From an uncultured Selenomonas sp. (GTDB lineage: Bacteria; Bacillota; Negativicutes; Selenomonadales; Selenomonadaceae), in assembly GCA_902766095.1 (NCBI GenBank), contig CACXCN010000008.1, positions 1-59,986 on the forward strand: a DNA stretch of 59,986 nt. The letters are read 5' to 3'. Below are positions 53,390 through 59,986 of the stretch, piece after piece. The first letter of the stretch is position 1; every line of letters begins with the position of its first letter. Position numbers and translations under genes: made by a program. Under the pieces are notes generated by a model. That model had not been told where the DNA came from. It did not search any database and worked only from the letters and a program-made list of their open reading frames with translations.

Positions 53390-54699
53390 TGATCCTTATC
53401 CTTTCTTTCAGACATATCCGGAATGATGCGGAATGCCGGCCGGGCCGCCGGCGTCGAGTGCCGGTCGGCGGCTGCATCATGGCCAGTCCCCGCTTCATGA
53501 CTATGGTTCATGAACGAAGGCATCTCGACGGTGAATGTCCTGGCCCCGCCCGAGGCCGGGGCTGCTGCCGCTGGAGCCGGCGCTGGCTGAGCTGCTGGAG
53601 CCGACTGAGCCGGCTGCGCTGCGCTCCGGACCTGAGGCTTCGCCGGCTGCGGCTGGACCGGAGCCGCGGGCCGCTGCACCCGGGCGGTTGCCGGCCGGAC
53701 CACCGGACGCGGCGCAGCCGCACCTACTCCGGCATCCGACTCGAAATCCGTAGCGATGATCGTCGCATCCGCACTGCCCTTCATATCATCATCAATGACG
53801 ACGCCGAATATGATGTTGACCTCTTCGCTCGTCACCTGCGTGATATACTCACTGACCTCGCCGACATCCTCCATCGTCAGCGAATCGTCCGTCGTGATGT
53901 TCAGGATCACGCCGCGCGCGCCATTGATCTGCCGGTCGGTCAACTGGCTTCTCGCGGCTTCCTTCACGGCCTCGAGCGCCGAGCGGTCGCTGTGGCCGAT
54001 GCCAAGCAGGGCATCCGACTCCTCGCTCTGGCGGAATATCGTAGTGATATCGGCGAAGTCGACATTGATGACGCCCGTCGTCAGTATGAGCCCTGTCAGG
54101 CCGCGGATTGCCTGCATGAGCACGCCATCAGCCACCTTCAGCGTCTCGACCATGCTCAGCCGCTGATTGCCCGGCAGCTTGAGCAGATTGTCATTCTCGA
54201 CCGCTATGAAAGCATCCATCTGCTGCTTCATATAGGAAATGCCGGTCAGTGCGACCTTGCGCTTGCGCGTCCCCTCGAATTTGAACGGGATCGTCGTCAC
54301 GCCGACGGAAAGGACACCGGCTTGATGTGCGAGCTCGGCCACGATCGGGGCTGCGCCCGTACCCGTGCCACCGCCCATAGCTGCCGTTATGAATACGAGA
54401 TCGACACCGTTCAGTGCATCCGCGATGGCACTCTTCGCCGCATTGGCCGCCTGCTCGCCGATCGCCGGCTTGTTGCCCGTACCGAGGCCATGCGTGAGCT
54501 GCTCGCCGATCTGTATCGTCTCGATGCCGACATCGCGCAGTTCCTTCAGAGCCGCGGCATCCGTATTGATACCCACGAGACCGATATCGGGATCGGCATG
54601 CTCATGCATGCGCAGCAGCACCTTGTTGCCGCCGCCGCCGACACCGAAAACCTTTATCTTTATCTTGGGCTTCTTTATCATCTCGTCCTGTGTTGCCAT
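53386..54699 (-). CDS. Divergent FtsZ-family GTPase
   Basis: 437 residues. The FtsZ core is clear: IKVFGVGGGGNKVLL (17-29), NTDAAAL (45-51), HGLGTGNKPAIG (70-81), tubulin signature GGGTGTG (109-115), T7 catalytic loop NVDFAD (212-217), and a C-terminal TIIATDFES strand (313-321). A Pro/Ala/Gln-rich linker runs 328-385, then TFTVEMPSFMNHSH (388-401) resembles the FtsZ C-terminal peptide, and a further acidic/basic tail of about 35 residues follows. Differences from canonical FtsZ: GGGGNNAV is GGGGNKVL, PNDRLL is ENDNLL, and the MGIG..GE.RA helix is LGIGHSDRSALEAV. It is not in a division gene cluster; it is followed by tcdA. ATG 54699 is nine bases from GGGAGG. It is probably a second FtsZ rather than the only one, but that cannot be checked here. 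Confidence 0.85.
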   Translation of the reverse strand: MATQDEMIKKPKIKIKVFGVGGGGNKVLLRMHEHADPDIGLVGINTDAAALKELRDVGIETIQIGEQLTHGLGTGNKPAIGEQAANAAKSAIADALNGVDLVFITAAMGGGTGTGAAPIVAELAHQAGVLSVGVTTIPFKFEGTRKRKVALTGISYMKQQMDAFIAVENDNLLKLPGNQRLSMVETLKVADGVLMQAIRGLTGLILTTGVINVDFADITTIFRQSEESDALLGIGHSDRSALEAVKEAARSQLTDRQINGARGVILNITTDDSLTMEDVGEVSEYITQVTSEEVNIIFGVVIDDDMKGSADATIIATDFESDAGVGAAAPRPVVRPATARVQRPAAPVQPQPAKPQVRSAAQPAQSAPAAQPAPAPAAAAPASGGARTFTVEMPSFMNHSHEAGTGHDAAADRHSTPAARPAFRIIPDMSERKDKDQ

Positions 54700-54800
54700 G
54701 GGGCACGTCCTCCCGCTATATTTACTCATTCGTTGCCGTCAGTTCATGATCCTGGCGCGCTGAAACAGCTGCTGACCCTGTCTCTCTCCGTGCTTTCAGA

Positions 54801-54832
54801 AAAGAAAAAGCGGGGCATTTGCTCGCCCCGCT
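54801..54832 (-). terminator. Terminator between the short leader frame and the ftsZ-like gene
   Basis: Minus strand: AGCGGGGC (54832-54825) pairs with GCCCCGCT (54816-54809) and is followed by TTTTCTTT. It stands about 105 bases before the ftsZ-like ATG, so transcripts from 55019 must read through it to express the operon unless there is another promoter. Confidence 0.75.
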
Positions 54833-54863
54833 CTCTCCCCCTCTCAGTTGCTTTTCCACAAGA

Positions 54864-54923
54864 TCAGCTGAAAAGAAACACCGCTAAACAGGCCAAAAGG
54901 ATCTTCAGGCTATCCAGCTTCAC
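54864..54923 (-). CDS. Candidate 19-residue hydrophobic peptide (small membrane protein or leader peptide)
   Basis: GTG 54923 with GAGGG ten bases upstream opens a 19-codon frame, MKLDSLKILLACLAVFLFS, ending TGA at 54864. It has two lysines and one aspartate in the first seven residues, then a hydrophobic run of about 13, like a single-span small membrane peptide or a signal-like leader. A consensus promoter lies 70 bases upstream and a terminator 30 bases downstream, giving a transcript of about 185 bases. No homology is claimed. Confidence 0.4.
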   Translation of the reverse strand: MKLDSLKILLACLAVFLFS

Positions 54924-54990
54924 GCTAACACTTCCCTCTGACAACAAAAAAGCTGGTGCTAGACGTATACAACGCCATTCACTAGCTATG

Positions 54991-55019
54991 ATTATACACT
55001 CATAGCCAATTTTTTTCAA
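54991..55019 (-). promoter_or_regulatory. Strong promoter upstream of the short leader frame
   Basis: Minus strand: -35 TTGAAA (55019-55014), 17-base spacer, -10 TATAAT (54996-54991). It directs transcription toward the leader and the ftsZ-like operon. Confidence 0.8.
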
Positions 55020-55046
55020 CCGATTTATTTAGGCAAAACGATCGGA

Positions 55047-56468
55047 TCAGACAATGCCCGTCAGCATGTAGAACGCTATGCAGGCGAAAGGTACCAGGAA
55101 CTTCAGTCCCATGACGACCGCGATATCGAAATAGCTCTCGCGATGCGTCAGGCCGCAGATCGCCAGCAGCGTGACCAGAGCGCCGCAATGCGGCACCGGG
55201 TCGATACCGACCGAGGCGATAGCAACGATGCGGTGCAGGACCTCGAGCGGGATGCCGGCCGCCTGAGACATCGCCATCCACTGGTCACCGAGCATCGACA
55301 GCGCGATGGTCAGACCGCCCGAAGCCGAGCCGGTGATGCCTGCCATGATATTCGTCGTGATGACCGCCGACATGAGCGGTCCGAACGAATCCGCGATCCC
55401 GATCAGGGCATCCGTGACCGGCTGGAACCCCGGCATGCTCGTCACGACGCAGCCGAAGGCATAGCCCGAGGCCACGTTGAGCACCGCCGTGCCCGAGGTC
55501 AGGGCCGCGTAATTGATCGGTGCCAGGAATCCATCCATGACGATGAAACGCTTGCGTGCGATGAAGGCCGCAACGAACGAACTGATGATGAGGGCCACGC
55601 TGATCGACCAGACGGCCGACACCTTGCCGACCTGCGTCGCGAGCAGCGACAGATGCAGCGGCTGCAGAGCCTCCAGGCTGGAATCACTCCAATGGAAGCC
55701 CCAGCTCCAATGAAACGGATTCGACAGGATCATATTCAGCACGACGACCATGAGCAGCGGCAGCAGTGCCCAGTACCAAGGGATATGAATCTTCGGCTCG
55801 CGATGACGCTTGCCGGTCTCCAGGATATGCGTACCATAGCCCTCGCCCTTGGCCTTGAGGACCTTGGCGCGATGGCCGACCCAGCCCCAGCCGATGAGCA
55901 CGAACAGTAGCGAGGCAAAGAGACCGATGCCCGGTGCTGCCCAGGAGCTGGTCTGGAAATACGACGAAGGGATGATGTTCTGGATCTGCGGCGTGCCTGG
56001 CAGCGAAACCATGGCGAACGAGAATATGCCCACCCACAGCGTAGCCGGGAGCAACCGCTTCGGTATATCGGCCTTCTTGAACACGACGCGGCCGAACGGA
56101 TACATGACGAAAGCCACCACGAATACGGACAGACCGCCATAGGTCAGGGCGCCACATCCCAGCAGCACAGCCAGTATTGCCCGCTTTTCCCCAAGCACTT
56201 CGACAATCTTGCCGGCCACCGACGAGGCCAGACCGCCTTTCTCCATGAGCCGGGCGAATACCGCACCGAACAGGAAAACCGGATAGTAGTTCTTCACATA
56301 CTCTGCCGCCCGTGTCATATAGAGCTCAGAGTATACCGGCAGCACATCGAACATGCTGCCCAATGCTGCCAACCCCGCAAAGAACGGTGCTACCAGGATG
56401 ATGGACCAGCCTCGATAGGCAAAATACATCAGACCAATCAGGGCTAAGCCTATACAAACCGCTTCCAT
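55047..56468 (-). CDS. GntP-family permease
   Basis: 473 residues with about twelve to fourteen membrane spans. The start MEAVCIGLALIGLMYFAYRGWSIILVAPFFAGLAA, YFQTSSWAAPGIGLFASLL, GSASGGLTIALSML and GIDPVPHCGALVTLLAICGL match the gluconate:proton (GntP) group, whose members import gluconate or other organic acids with protons. The substrate is not determined. GGGAG is 12 bases from the ATG, rather far. It has its own promoter with a nearby inverted repeat. Confidence 0.9.
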   Translation of the reverse strand: MEAVCIGLALIGLMYFAYRGWSIILVAPFFAGLAALGSMFDVLPVYSELYMTRAAEYVKNYYPVFLFGAVFARLMEKGGLASSVAGKIVEVLGEKRAILAVLLGCGALTYGGLSVFVVAFVMYPFGRVVFKKADIPKRLLPATLWVGIFSFAMVSLPGTPQIQNIIPSSYFQTSSWAAPGIGLFASLLFVLIGWGWVGHRAKVLKAKGEGYGTHILETGKRHREPKIHIPWYWALLPLLMVVVLNMILSNPFHWSWGFHWSDSSLEALQPLHLSLLATQVGKVSAVWSISVALIISSFVAAFIARKRFIVMDGFLAPINYAALTSGTAVLNVASGYAFGCVVTSMPGFQPVTDALIGIADSFGPLMSAVITTNIMAGITGSASGGLTIALSMLGDQWMAMSQAAGIPLEVLHRIVAIASVGIDPVPHCGALVTLLAICGLTHRESYFDIAVVMGLKFLVPFACIAFYMLTGIV

Positions 56469-56492
56469 TAAAACAAAAGACTCCCTTCGCCT

Positions 56493-56517
56493 GCAGTATG
56501 AATTATCACTATACTGC
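56493..56517. promoter_or_regulatory. Inverted repeat (possible operator) upstream of the GntP-family gene
   Basis: GCAGTAT (56493-56499) and ATACTGC (56511-56517) flank an 11-base spacer between the promoter and the gene start. Confidence 0.5.
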
Positions 56518-56561
56518 GCACCACATACTATATGATATTTTTATACAAACATACGAGATTT

Positions 56562-56590
56562 ATATTAACATTTCACCCCAGCATTGTCAA
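56562..56590 (-). promoter_or_regulatory. Promoter of the GntP-family gene
   Basis: Minus strand: -35 TTGACA (56590-56585), 17-base spacer, -10 TAATAT (56567-56562). Confidence 0.8.
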
Positions 56591-56603
56591 ATGACTCACA
56601 CGC

Positions 56604-56646
56604 AAAAAAGCACCTGATTCACCTGCTGTACAGGCGAATCAGGTGC
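56604..56646 (-). terminator. Terminator of the DMT transporter gene
   Basis: Minus strand: GCACCTGATTCGCCT (56646-56632) and AGGTGAATCAGGTGC (56624-56610) pair with one mismatch, followed by TTTTTT. Confidence 0.9.
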
Positions 56647-56659
56647 ACATACGGCAAGA

Positions 56660-57580
56660 TCACGCTTGCGCGTCGCCATCCCCCGCAGCCCGCTCTGGGC
56701 GCGGCTTCAGGAACAATCCCAGCTGGGTCACAATACAGCCGACGAACATCAGTACACATCCTGTAATCTGGCTCAGACTCATCATCTCGCCCAAGAGCAG
56801 CCAGCTCGCGAGAGCGCCGAATATCGACTCGCAGCTCATGAGCACGGCAGCCGGAGCCGGATCGGCATAGCGCTGCCCGACGATCTGCAGCGTGAATGCG
56901 ATGCCACCGGAGAAGATACCGCTGAACAATATCGGGAAGCAGGCCTCGCCGATGCCGGCCAGCGTCGGCTCCTCGAAGGCCACCATGAACGCGCCCCCTA
57001 CGATCATGCAGACGAATACCTGAGCCACTGACAGCTCGATATTATCGACATCCTGAGCGAATCGGTCCACGATCAATATCTGGCCGGCCCAGAAGAACGT
57101 ACTGATGAACAGCAGCACATCACCGAAATTCAGCGTCACCGCACCATGGATGGACAGCATATACATGCCAACCACGGCGATGAAAGCCCCCACCCAGTTC
57201 CAGATATGCAGGCGCCGTCCCAGCAGCACCGCTCCGATCGGGACGATGACCATATAGAGCGCCGTGATAAAGGCCGCCTTGCCTGCCGTCGTATAAAGCA
57301 TCGAATACTGCTGCAGCAGACTGGCGATGATCATCGAGCTGCCCGCCAGAATCCCGGCCCGCCAGCCCGGCTTGTACTGGCCGATGCTCTTCGCGATACG
57401 GCGTTGCGGCTGGCCGATCTGCCAGATCGCCAGCAGGAACAGCAGCGACAGCAGGAATCTGGCCCAGGTGAACGTGAACGGCCCCACATGATCCATGCCC
57501 TGCATCTGGGCCACGAAGGTAACGCCCCATATAAAGGCCGCCCCCAGCAACATGAGATTTCCCTTCAGTCCTTTGCTCAT
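56660..57580 (-). CDS. DMT-superfamily (EamA) transporter
   Basis: 306 residues, ten spans arranged as two EamA repeats. First repeat GNLMLLGAAFIWGVTFVAQMQGMDHVGPFTFTWARFLLSLLFLLAIW; second GDVLLFISTFFWAGQILIVDRFAQDVDNIELSVAQVFVCMI, ending with ESIFGALASWLLLGEMMSLSQITGCVLMFVGCIVTQL. EamA proteins export metabolites such as amino acids; the substrate is unknown. GAGGGG lies 11 bases before the ATG. Confidence 0.92.
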   Translation of the reverse strand: MSKGLKGNLMLLGAAFIWGVTFVAQMQGMDHVGPFTFTWARFLLSLLFLLAIWQIGQPQRRIAKSIGQYKPGWRAGILAGSSMIIASLLQQYSMLYTTAGKAAFITALYMVIVPIGAVLLGRRLHIWNWVGAFIAVVGMYMLSIHGAVTLNFGDVLLFISTFFWAGQILIVDRFAQDVDNIELSVAQVFVCMIVGGAFMVAFEEPTLAGIGEACFPILFSGIFSGGIAFTLQIVGQRYADPAPAAVLMSCESIFGALASWLLLGEMMSLSQITGCVLMFVGCIVTQLGLFLKPRPERAAGDGDAQA

Positions 57581-57617
57581 AAACCACTTCGCCCCTCATA
57601 TTTATTTCCATAATTAT

Positions 57618-57662
57618 ACCCCCAGACGGAGCGGCCTGTCTTTCGCCGTCCGGTCCGGGGGC
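57618..57662. other. Inverted repeat between the DMT and the unknown membrane protein genes
   Basis: ACCCCCAGAC and GTCCGGGGGC form a long imperfect stem with an inner hairpin. There is no T-tract after it on the minus strand, so it is at best a weak terminator for the gene at 57713-58330. Confidence 0.4.
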
Positions 57663-57712
57663 ATCACGTCAGCAGGAATGCTGACCATCCATCGATCCGT
57701 ATATCACTCGGC

Positions 57713-58330
57713 TCAACGATACTCGAGGTCACGCGTACCGCGGCGAACCTCCTCAGACACCGGCAGCGACGCCTCATAGCGCCGCACGATGACGGTCGTC
57801 GTCATGACACCGGCCAGCAGTATGATGGCTGCCAGCAGCAGGACACGCGCTGCTGACTCATCATCGCTGTCGCCATCGCCGCCGAACAGACCGCCCAGCC
57901 CCTCCGTGACCGTGTCAAGCGCTGGACCAAAGCTCTGCACCGCATTGTACGTATTATAGGCCTGCGCAAACGTATTCCAGCCGGCCACGCCCAGATTCAT
58001 GAGCGACTTATCACGCGCAAAGCTGATCCAAGACTGGATCGTGATGATGATGCCCGTCCCGATCGCCGGCACGATGATCATCAGATAAATCAGACTCGAC
58101 AGCACACCGATCATAGAAACCGGCAGATAGCCAACCGAGAGCGCGATATAGCCAATGACTATCGCATAGACAAAAGTAAACCCGATCGCCGACTGTATCG
58201 CCCCGCACCAAGCCAGCAGCCGGATCCACCCGCCAACCGCCTTGGACTCCGCCCAGACCTTGCCGACACTGCGCGCGTTCATGAAACTGATAACCAGATT
58301 CAGAATCATTATACCGATAAGCATTACCAT
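57713..58330 (-). CDS. Unknown multi-span membrane protein
   Basis: 205 residues. Four to five spans: VMLIGIMILNLVISFM, FTFVYAIVIGYIALSVGYL, SMIGVLSSLIYLMIIVPAIGTGIIITI, and after a soluble stretch with GLGGLFGGDGDSDDESAAR (Gly/Asp-rich) a C-terminal span VLLLAAIILLAGVMTTTVIV with a basic tail. No family is recognised. ATG 58330 is preferred, six bases from GGAG; ATG 58342 is four codons upstream. It is the last chromosomal gene before the IS110-type element. Confidence 0.65.
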   Translation of the reverse strand: MVMLIGIMILNLVISFMNARSVGKVWAESKAVGGWIRLLAWCGAIQSAIGFTFVYAIVIGYIALSVGYLPVSMIGVLSSLIYLMIIVPAIGTGIIITIQSWISFARDKSLMNLGVAGWNTFAQAYNTYNAVQSFGPALDTVTEGLGGLFGGDGDSDDESAARVLLLAAIILLAGVMTTTVIVRRYEASLPVSEEVRRGTRDLEYR

Positions 58331-58439
58331 AAAAAACTCCATTCCGCCGCTGTCGCTGGCGGCACAAATAGGAATGAAAACAAAGGTGCGACACTCCTTT
58401 ATATGTTACAATTACCATAGAGAGGGAGATATCCTACAA

Positions 58440-58635
58440 AGCACGGGGGGAGGAGTTGCGGATTGTCAACTCTGTTAGACTCAAGTCAGTATAAAAAACA
58501 GTGCATGCCCAGCCTCTCAAGCACAAATAAGTGGATCTATGAGACCGTACGCTAACCATTGGCATTGACTTATCGTTTTTTGCTTGGCATGGGCAGGCAA
58601 TGTCTCCCTTCCACAATGAAAGGAGGATTGTTGAC
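58440..58635 (+). ncRNA. Candidate IS110 bridge RNA region (left non-coding end of the element)
   Basis: The non-coding stretch before the transposase can fold: an outer stem pairs TGCCCAGCC...CAAGCA (58506-58523) with TGCTTGGCATGGGCA (58581-58595), and an inner stem pairs ATAAGT (58527-58532) with ACTTAT (58568-58573) around a 35-base loop. IS110-group elements encode their two-loop bridge RNA upstream of the transposase. The exact ends and the target- and donor-binding loops are not resolved. Confidence 0.5.
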
Positions 58636-59901
58636 ATGAAAATCGTTTACCCCGTTTGTTGTGGCATCGATGTACACAAAAGCTTTCTCGTTGCCACCAT
58701 CGTGTCCGTGACTAAGCTAAGAACTCTCTCGTATAAGAAAGAACGTTTCTCCACCTTTAACAAAGACCTGCTGCGACTTAAGCTTTGGCTCATTGAAAAT
58801 AACTGCTATGATGTATGTATGGAATCTACAGGTAAATACTGGATTCCTGTCCTTAACGTGCTGGAACCTGATTTGCACGTCGTCATCGTCAACCCCAAAT
58901 GGGTCAAAGCCGTCAAAGGCAACAAGGACGATGTAAAAGATTCCAAATGGATCGGCGAGCTTTTCTGTTTCGGCCTCGTCAAGAGCAGTTTCATCCCTAA
59001 CAGGGAGATACGCATCCTTCGTGAATTTACGCGTTACCGCTATAAACTCGTCACGATGCGCTCCAGCGAGAAGAATCGCTTCCAGAATGGCTTTACCGTT
59101 TGCAATATCGCCTTGGATTCCGTAGTCTCTGACATGTTCGGTAAATCTGCCAGCAGAATCACTGATTATCTTCTCACGGACGAGAAACCGGATGCCCAGC
59201 ACTGCACGACTTTGCTCCATCGCTCTCTGAAAAAGAAAGCTGTCGCTGTCGTTGAATCCATTAAGGGATTTCAGCTCACAGAGGAGCAGAAGTTTCGCAT
59301 GCTGCAAGTACGCAACCATATGGAGTACCTGCAAACAGCCATTGATTCCCTTGATGACAAGCTGGATTCCCTGGTGAAGCCTTACGCTGCTGCTATCAGG
59401 CTCTTGTGCACGATCCCCGGGATGAAACGCGACTCAGCCATTACGGTCATCTCCGAAATTGGCACGGATATGTCGCAGTTCGACTCCTCGAAGAGACTTT
59501 GCAGCTGGGCTGGACTGACGCCTGGCAACAACCAATCGGCTGGCAAGAAAAAATCCGTCAGGATTTCCCGCGCCGGAGTCTACATCAAACCAATGCTCGT
59601 CCAGGTTGCTCATGCAGCCGTAAAATGCACCAGCCAGCCCTACTACAAAATCAAGTATGAAAACATCTCGCGCCGTCGGGGGAAGAAACGAGCCATCATC
59701 GCCATCGCTCGGATGATATTGACTGCTATCTACCACATGTTCCAAACGGGAGAAATGTTCAACCCCAGTGACCTTCGGCAAATTGATATGCCGGAAGAGA
59801 TCAAAGAGAAACGGACACAGCGGACCATCAGCAAAGCGATTGAACTTCTGAAGCAACAAGGGATCTTATCTAGTACCTTTGTTGCACCATCACACACATA
59901 G
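58636..59901 (+). CDS. IS110-family transposase (DEDD recombinase)
   Basis: 421 residues. N-terminal RuvC-like DEDD domain: CGIDVHKSFLVATIV, CMESTGKYWIPVLNVLE, NPKWVKAVKGNKDDVKDSKWIGELFCFG. C-terminal Transposase_20 domain: IPGMKRDSAITVISEIGTDMSQFDSSKRLCSWAGLTPGNNQSAGKKKSVRISRAG, with candidate catalytic serines in NNQSAGKK. These recombinases use a bridge RNA to choose donor and target DNA. ATG 58636 (MKIVYPVCCG) is nine bases after AAAGGAGG. The reading frame is intact, so the element may be active. Confidence 0.95.
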   Translation: MKIVYPVCCGIDVHKSFLVATIVSVTKLRTLSYKKERFSTFNKDLLRLKLWLIENNCYDVCMESTGKYWIPVLNVLEPDLHVVIVNPKWVKAVKGNKDDVKDSKWIGELFCFGLVKSSFIPNREIRILREFTRYRYKLVTMRSSEKNRFQNGFTVCNIALDSVVSDMFGKSASRITDYLLTDEKPDAQHCTTLLHRSLKKKAVAVVESIKGFQLTEEQKFRMLQVRNHMEYLQTAIDSLDDKLDSLVKPYAAAIRLLCTIPGMKRDSAITVISEIGTDMSQFDSSKRLCSWAGLTPGNNQSAGKKKSVRISRAGVYIKPMLVQVAHAAVKCTSQPYYKIKYENISRRRGKKRAIIAIARMILTAIYHMFQTGEMFNPSDLRQIDMPEEIKEKRTQRTISKAIELLKQQGILSSTFVAPSHT

Positions 59902-59986
59902 GTCAAAAAGTCAATTTTTTACCGGCTGAGGTCTATTAAGTTCGGCCATTTTTAGACGCTATCCAAAATCACAAATTTTCACGCTA

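Larger units (their letters stand above)
58440..59986 (+). mobile_element. IS110-family insertion sequence (ends approximate)
   Basis: Contains the transposase, the structured left non-coding region, and at least 85 bases after the stop. IS110 elements lack terminal inverted repeats, so the ends cannot be set by eye; the right end may lie beyond the window. The non-coding tail 59902-59986 is AT-rich without a gene. Confidence 0.7.

Noticed and set aside
1-59986. CRISPR array or cas genes
   Set aside because: No regularly spaced direct repeats were seen, and no Cas protein motif is among the reading frames.

Overview
The window looks like chromosome of a diderm Firmicute of the class Negativicutes, probably a Selenomonadaceae member (Selenomonas/Mitsuokella type). 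This is inferred from the strongly G+C-rich third codon positions, clostridial-type gene orders (pheS-pheT-zapA, recA-recX, a yacL-to-sigH block), T-box and CIRCE control elements, together with exported proteins suited to a cell with a periplasm. No rRNA operon and no CRISPR array is visible. One tRNA gene (Arg, anticodon CCG) is present.

Layout. 1-9.2 kb: a possibly damaged XRE regulator, an exported RelA/SpoT-fold protein, PduO-type adenosyltransferase, ndk, a gamma-carbonic-anhydrase-like protein, a TVP38/VTT membrane protein, and an ADP-ribosylglycohydrolase followed by type IV pilus/type II secretion motor genes (PilB-PilT-PilC types) without any pilin. 9.2-13.9 kb: a soluble FIST-domain chemoreceptor and a peroxide-defence locus in which an OhrR/MarR repressor gene is divergent from a thioredoxin-reductase-like, glutaredoxin and glutathione peroxidase operon across a perfect 28-bp palindrome. 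13.9-23.4 kb: galU with two DUF445 genes, htpG behind a perfect CIRCE operator, a B12-binding radical SAM protein and a membrane chemoreceptor. 23.4-31.4 kb: T-box-controlled pheST with zapA, recA-recX, an Lrp regulator with an aminotransferase, and tRNA-Arg. 31.4-38.2 kb: zinc/manganese-type ABC genes, an ABC-2 exporter pair, another chemoreceptor, and a secreted cobaltochelatase CbiK under a cobalamin riboswitch.

38.2-46.8 kb is a housekeeping block transcribed on the minus strand (carD, yacL, ispD, ispF, cysE, cysS, mrnC, thyX, rlmB, sigH). It follows the Bacillus subtilis yacL-sigH order except that gltX and yacP are absent and thyX is inserted. Its far end, just after sigH, is abutted by a relic of an IS200/IS605 right end. 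47-51.5 kb is a pectin-oligomer operon (GH28, GPH-type symporter, GH105). 51.6-55 kb holds a GpsA-like dehydrogenase, TcdA and a divergent FtsZ-family protein, preceded by a strong promoter, a 19-codon hydrophobic open frame and a terminator that together look like either a small-protein gene or an attenuated leader. The last 5 kb carry a GntP-family permease, a DMT exporter, an unknown membrane protein, and an IS110-family transposase with a structured upstream non-coding segment that is a candidate bridge RNA.

The most interesting points are the divergent FtsZ with its leader, the exported RelA/SpoT-fold protein, the candidate IS110 bridge RNA, the TnpB/omega-RNA relic at sigH, the OhrR palindrome spanning both promoters, and the CIRCE-controlled htpG. 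All functional calls come from reading motifs by eye; no database search was run.
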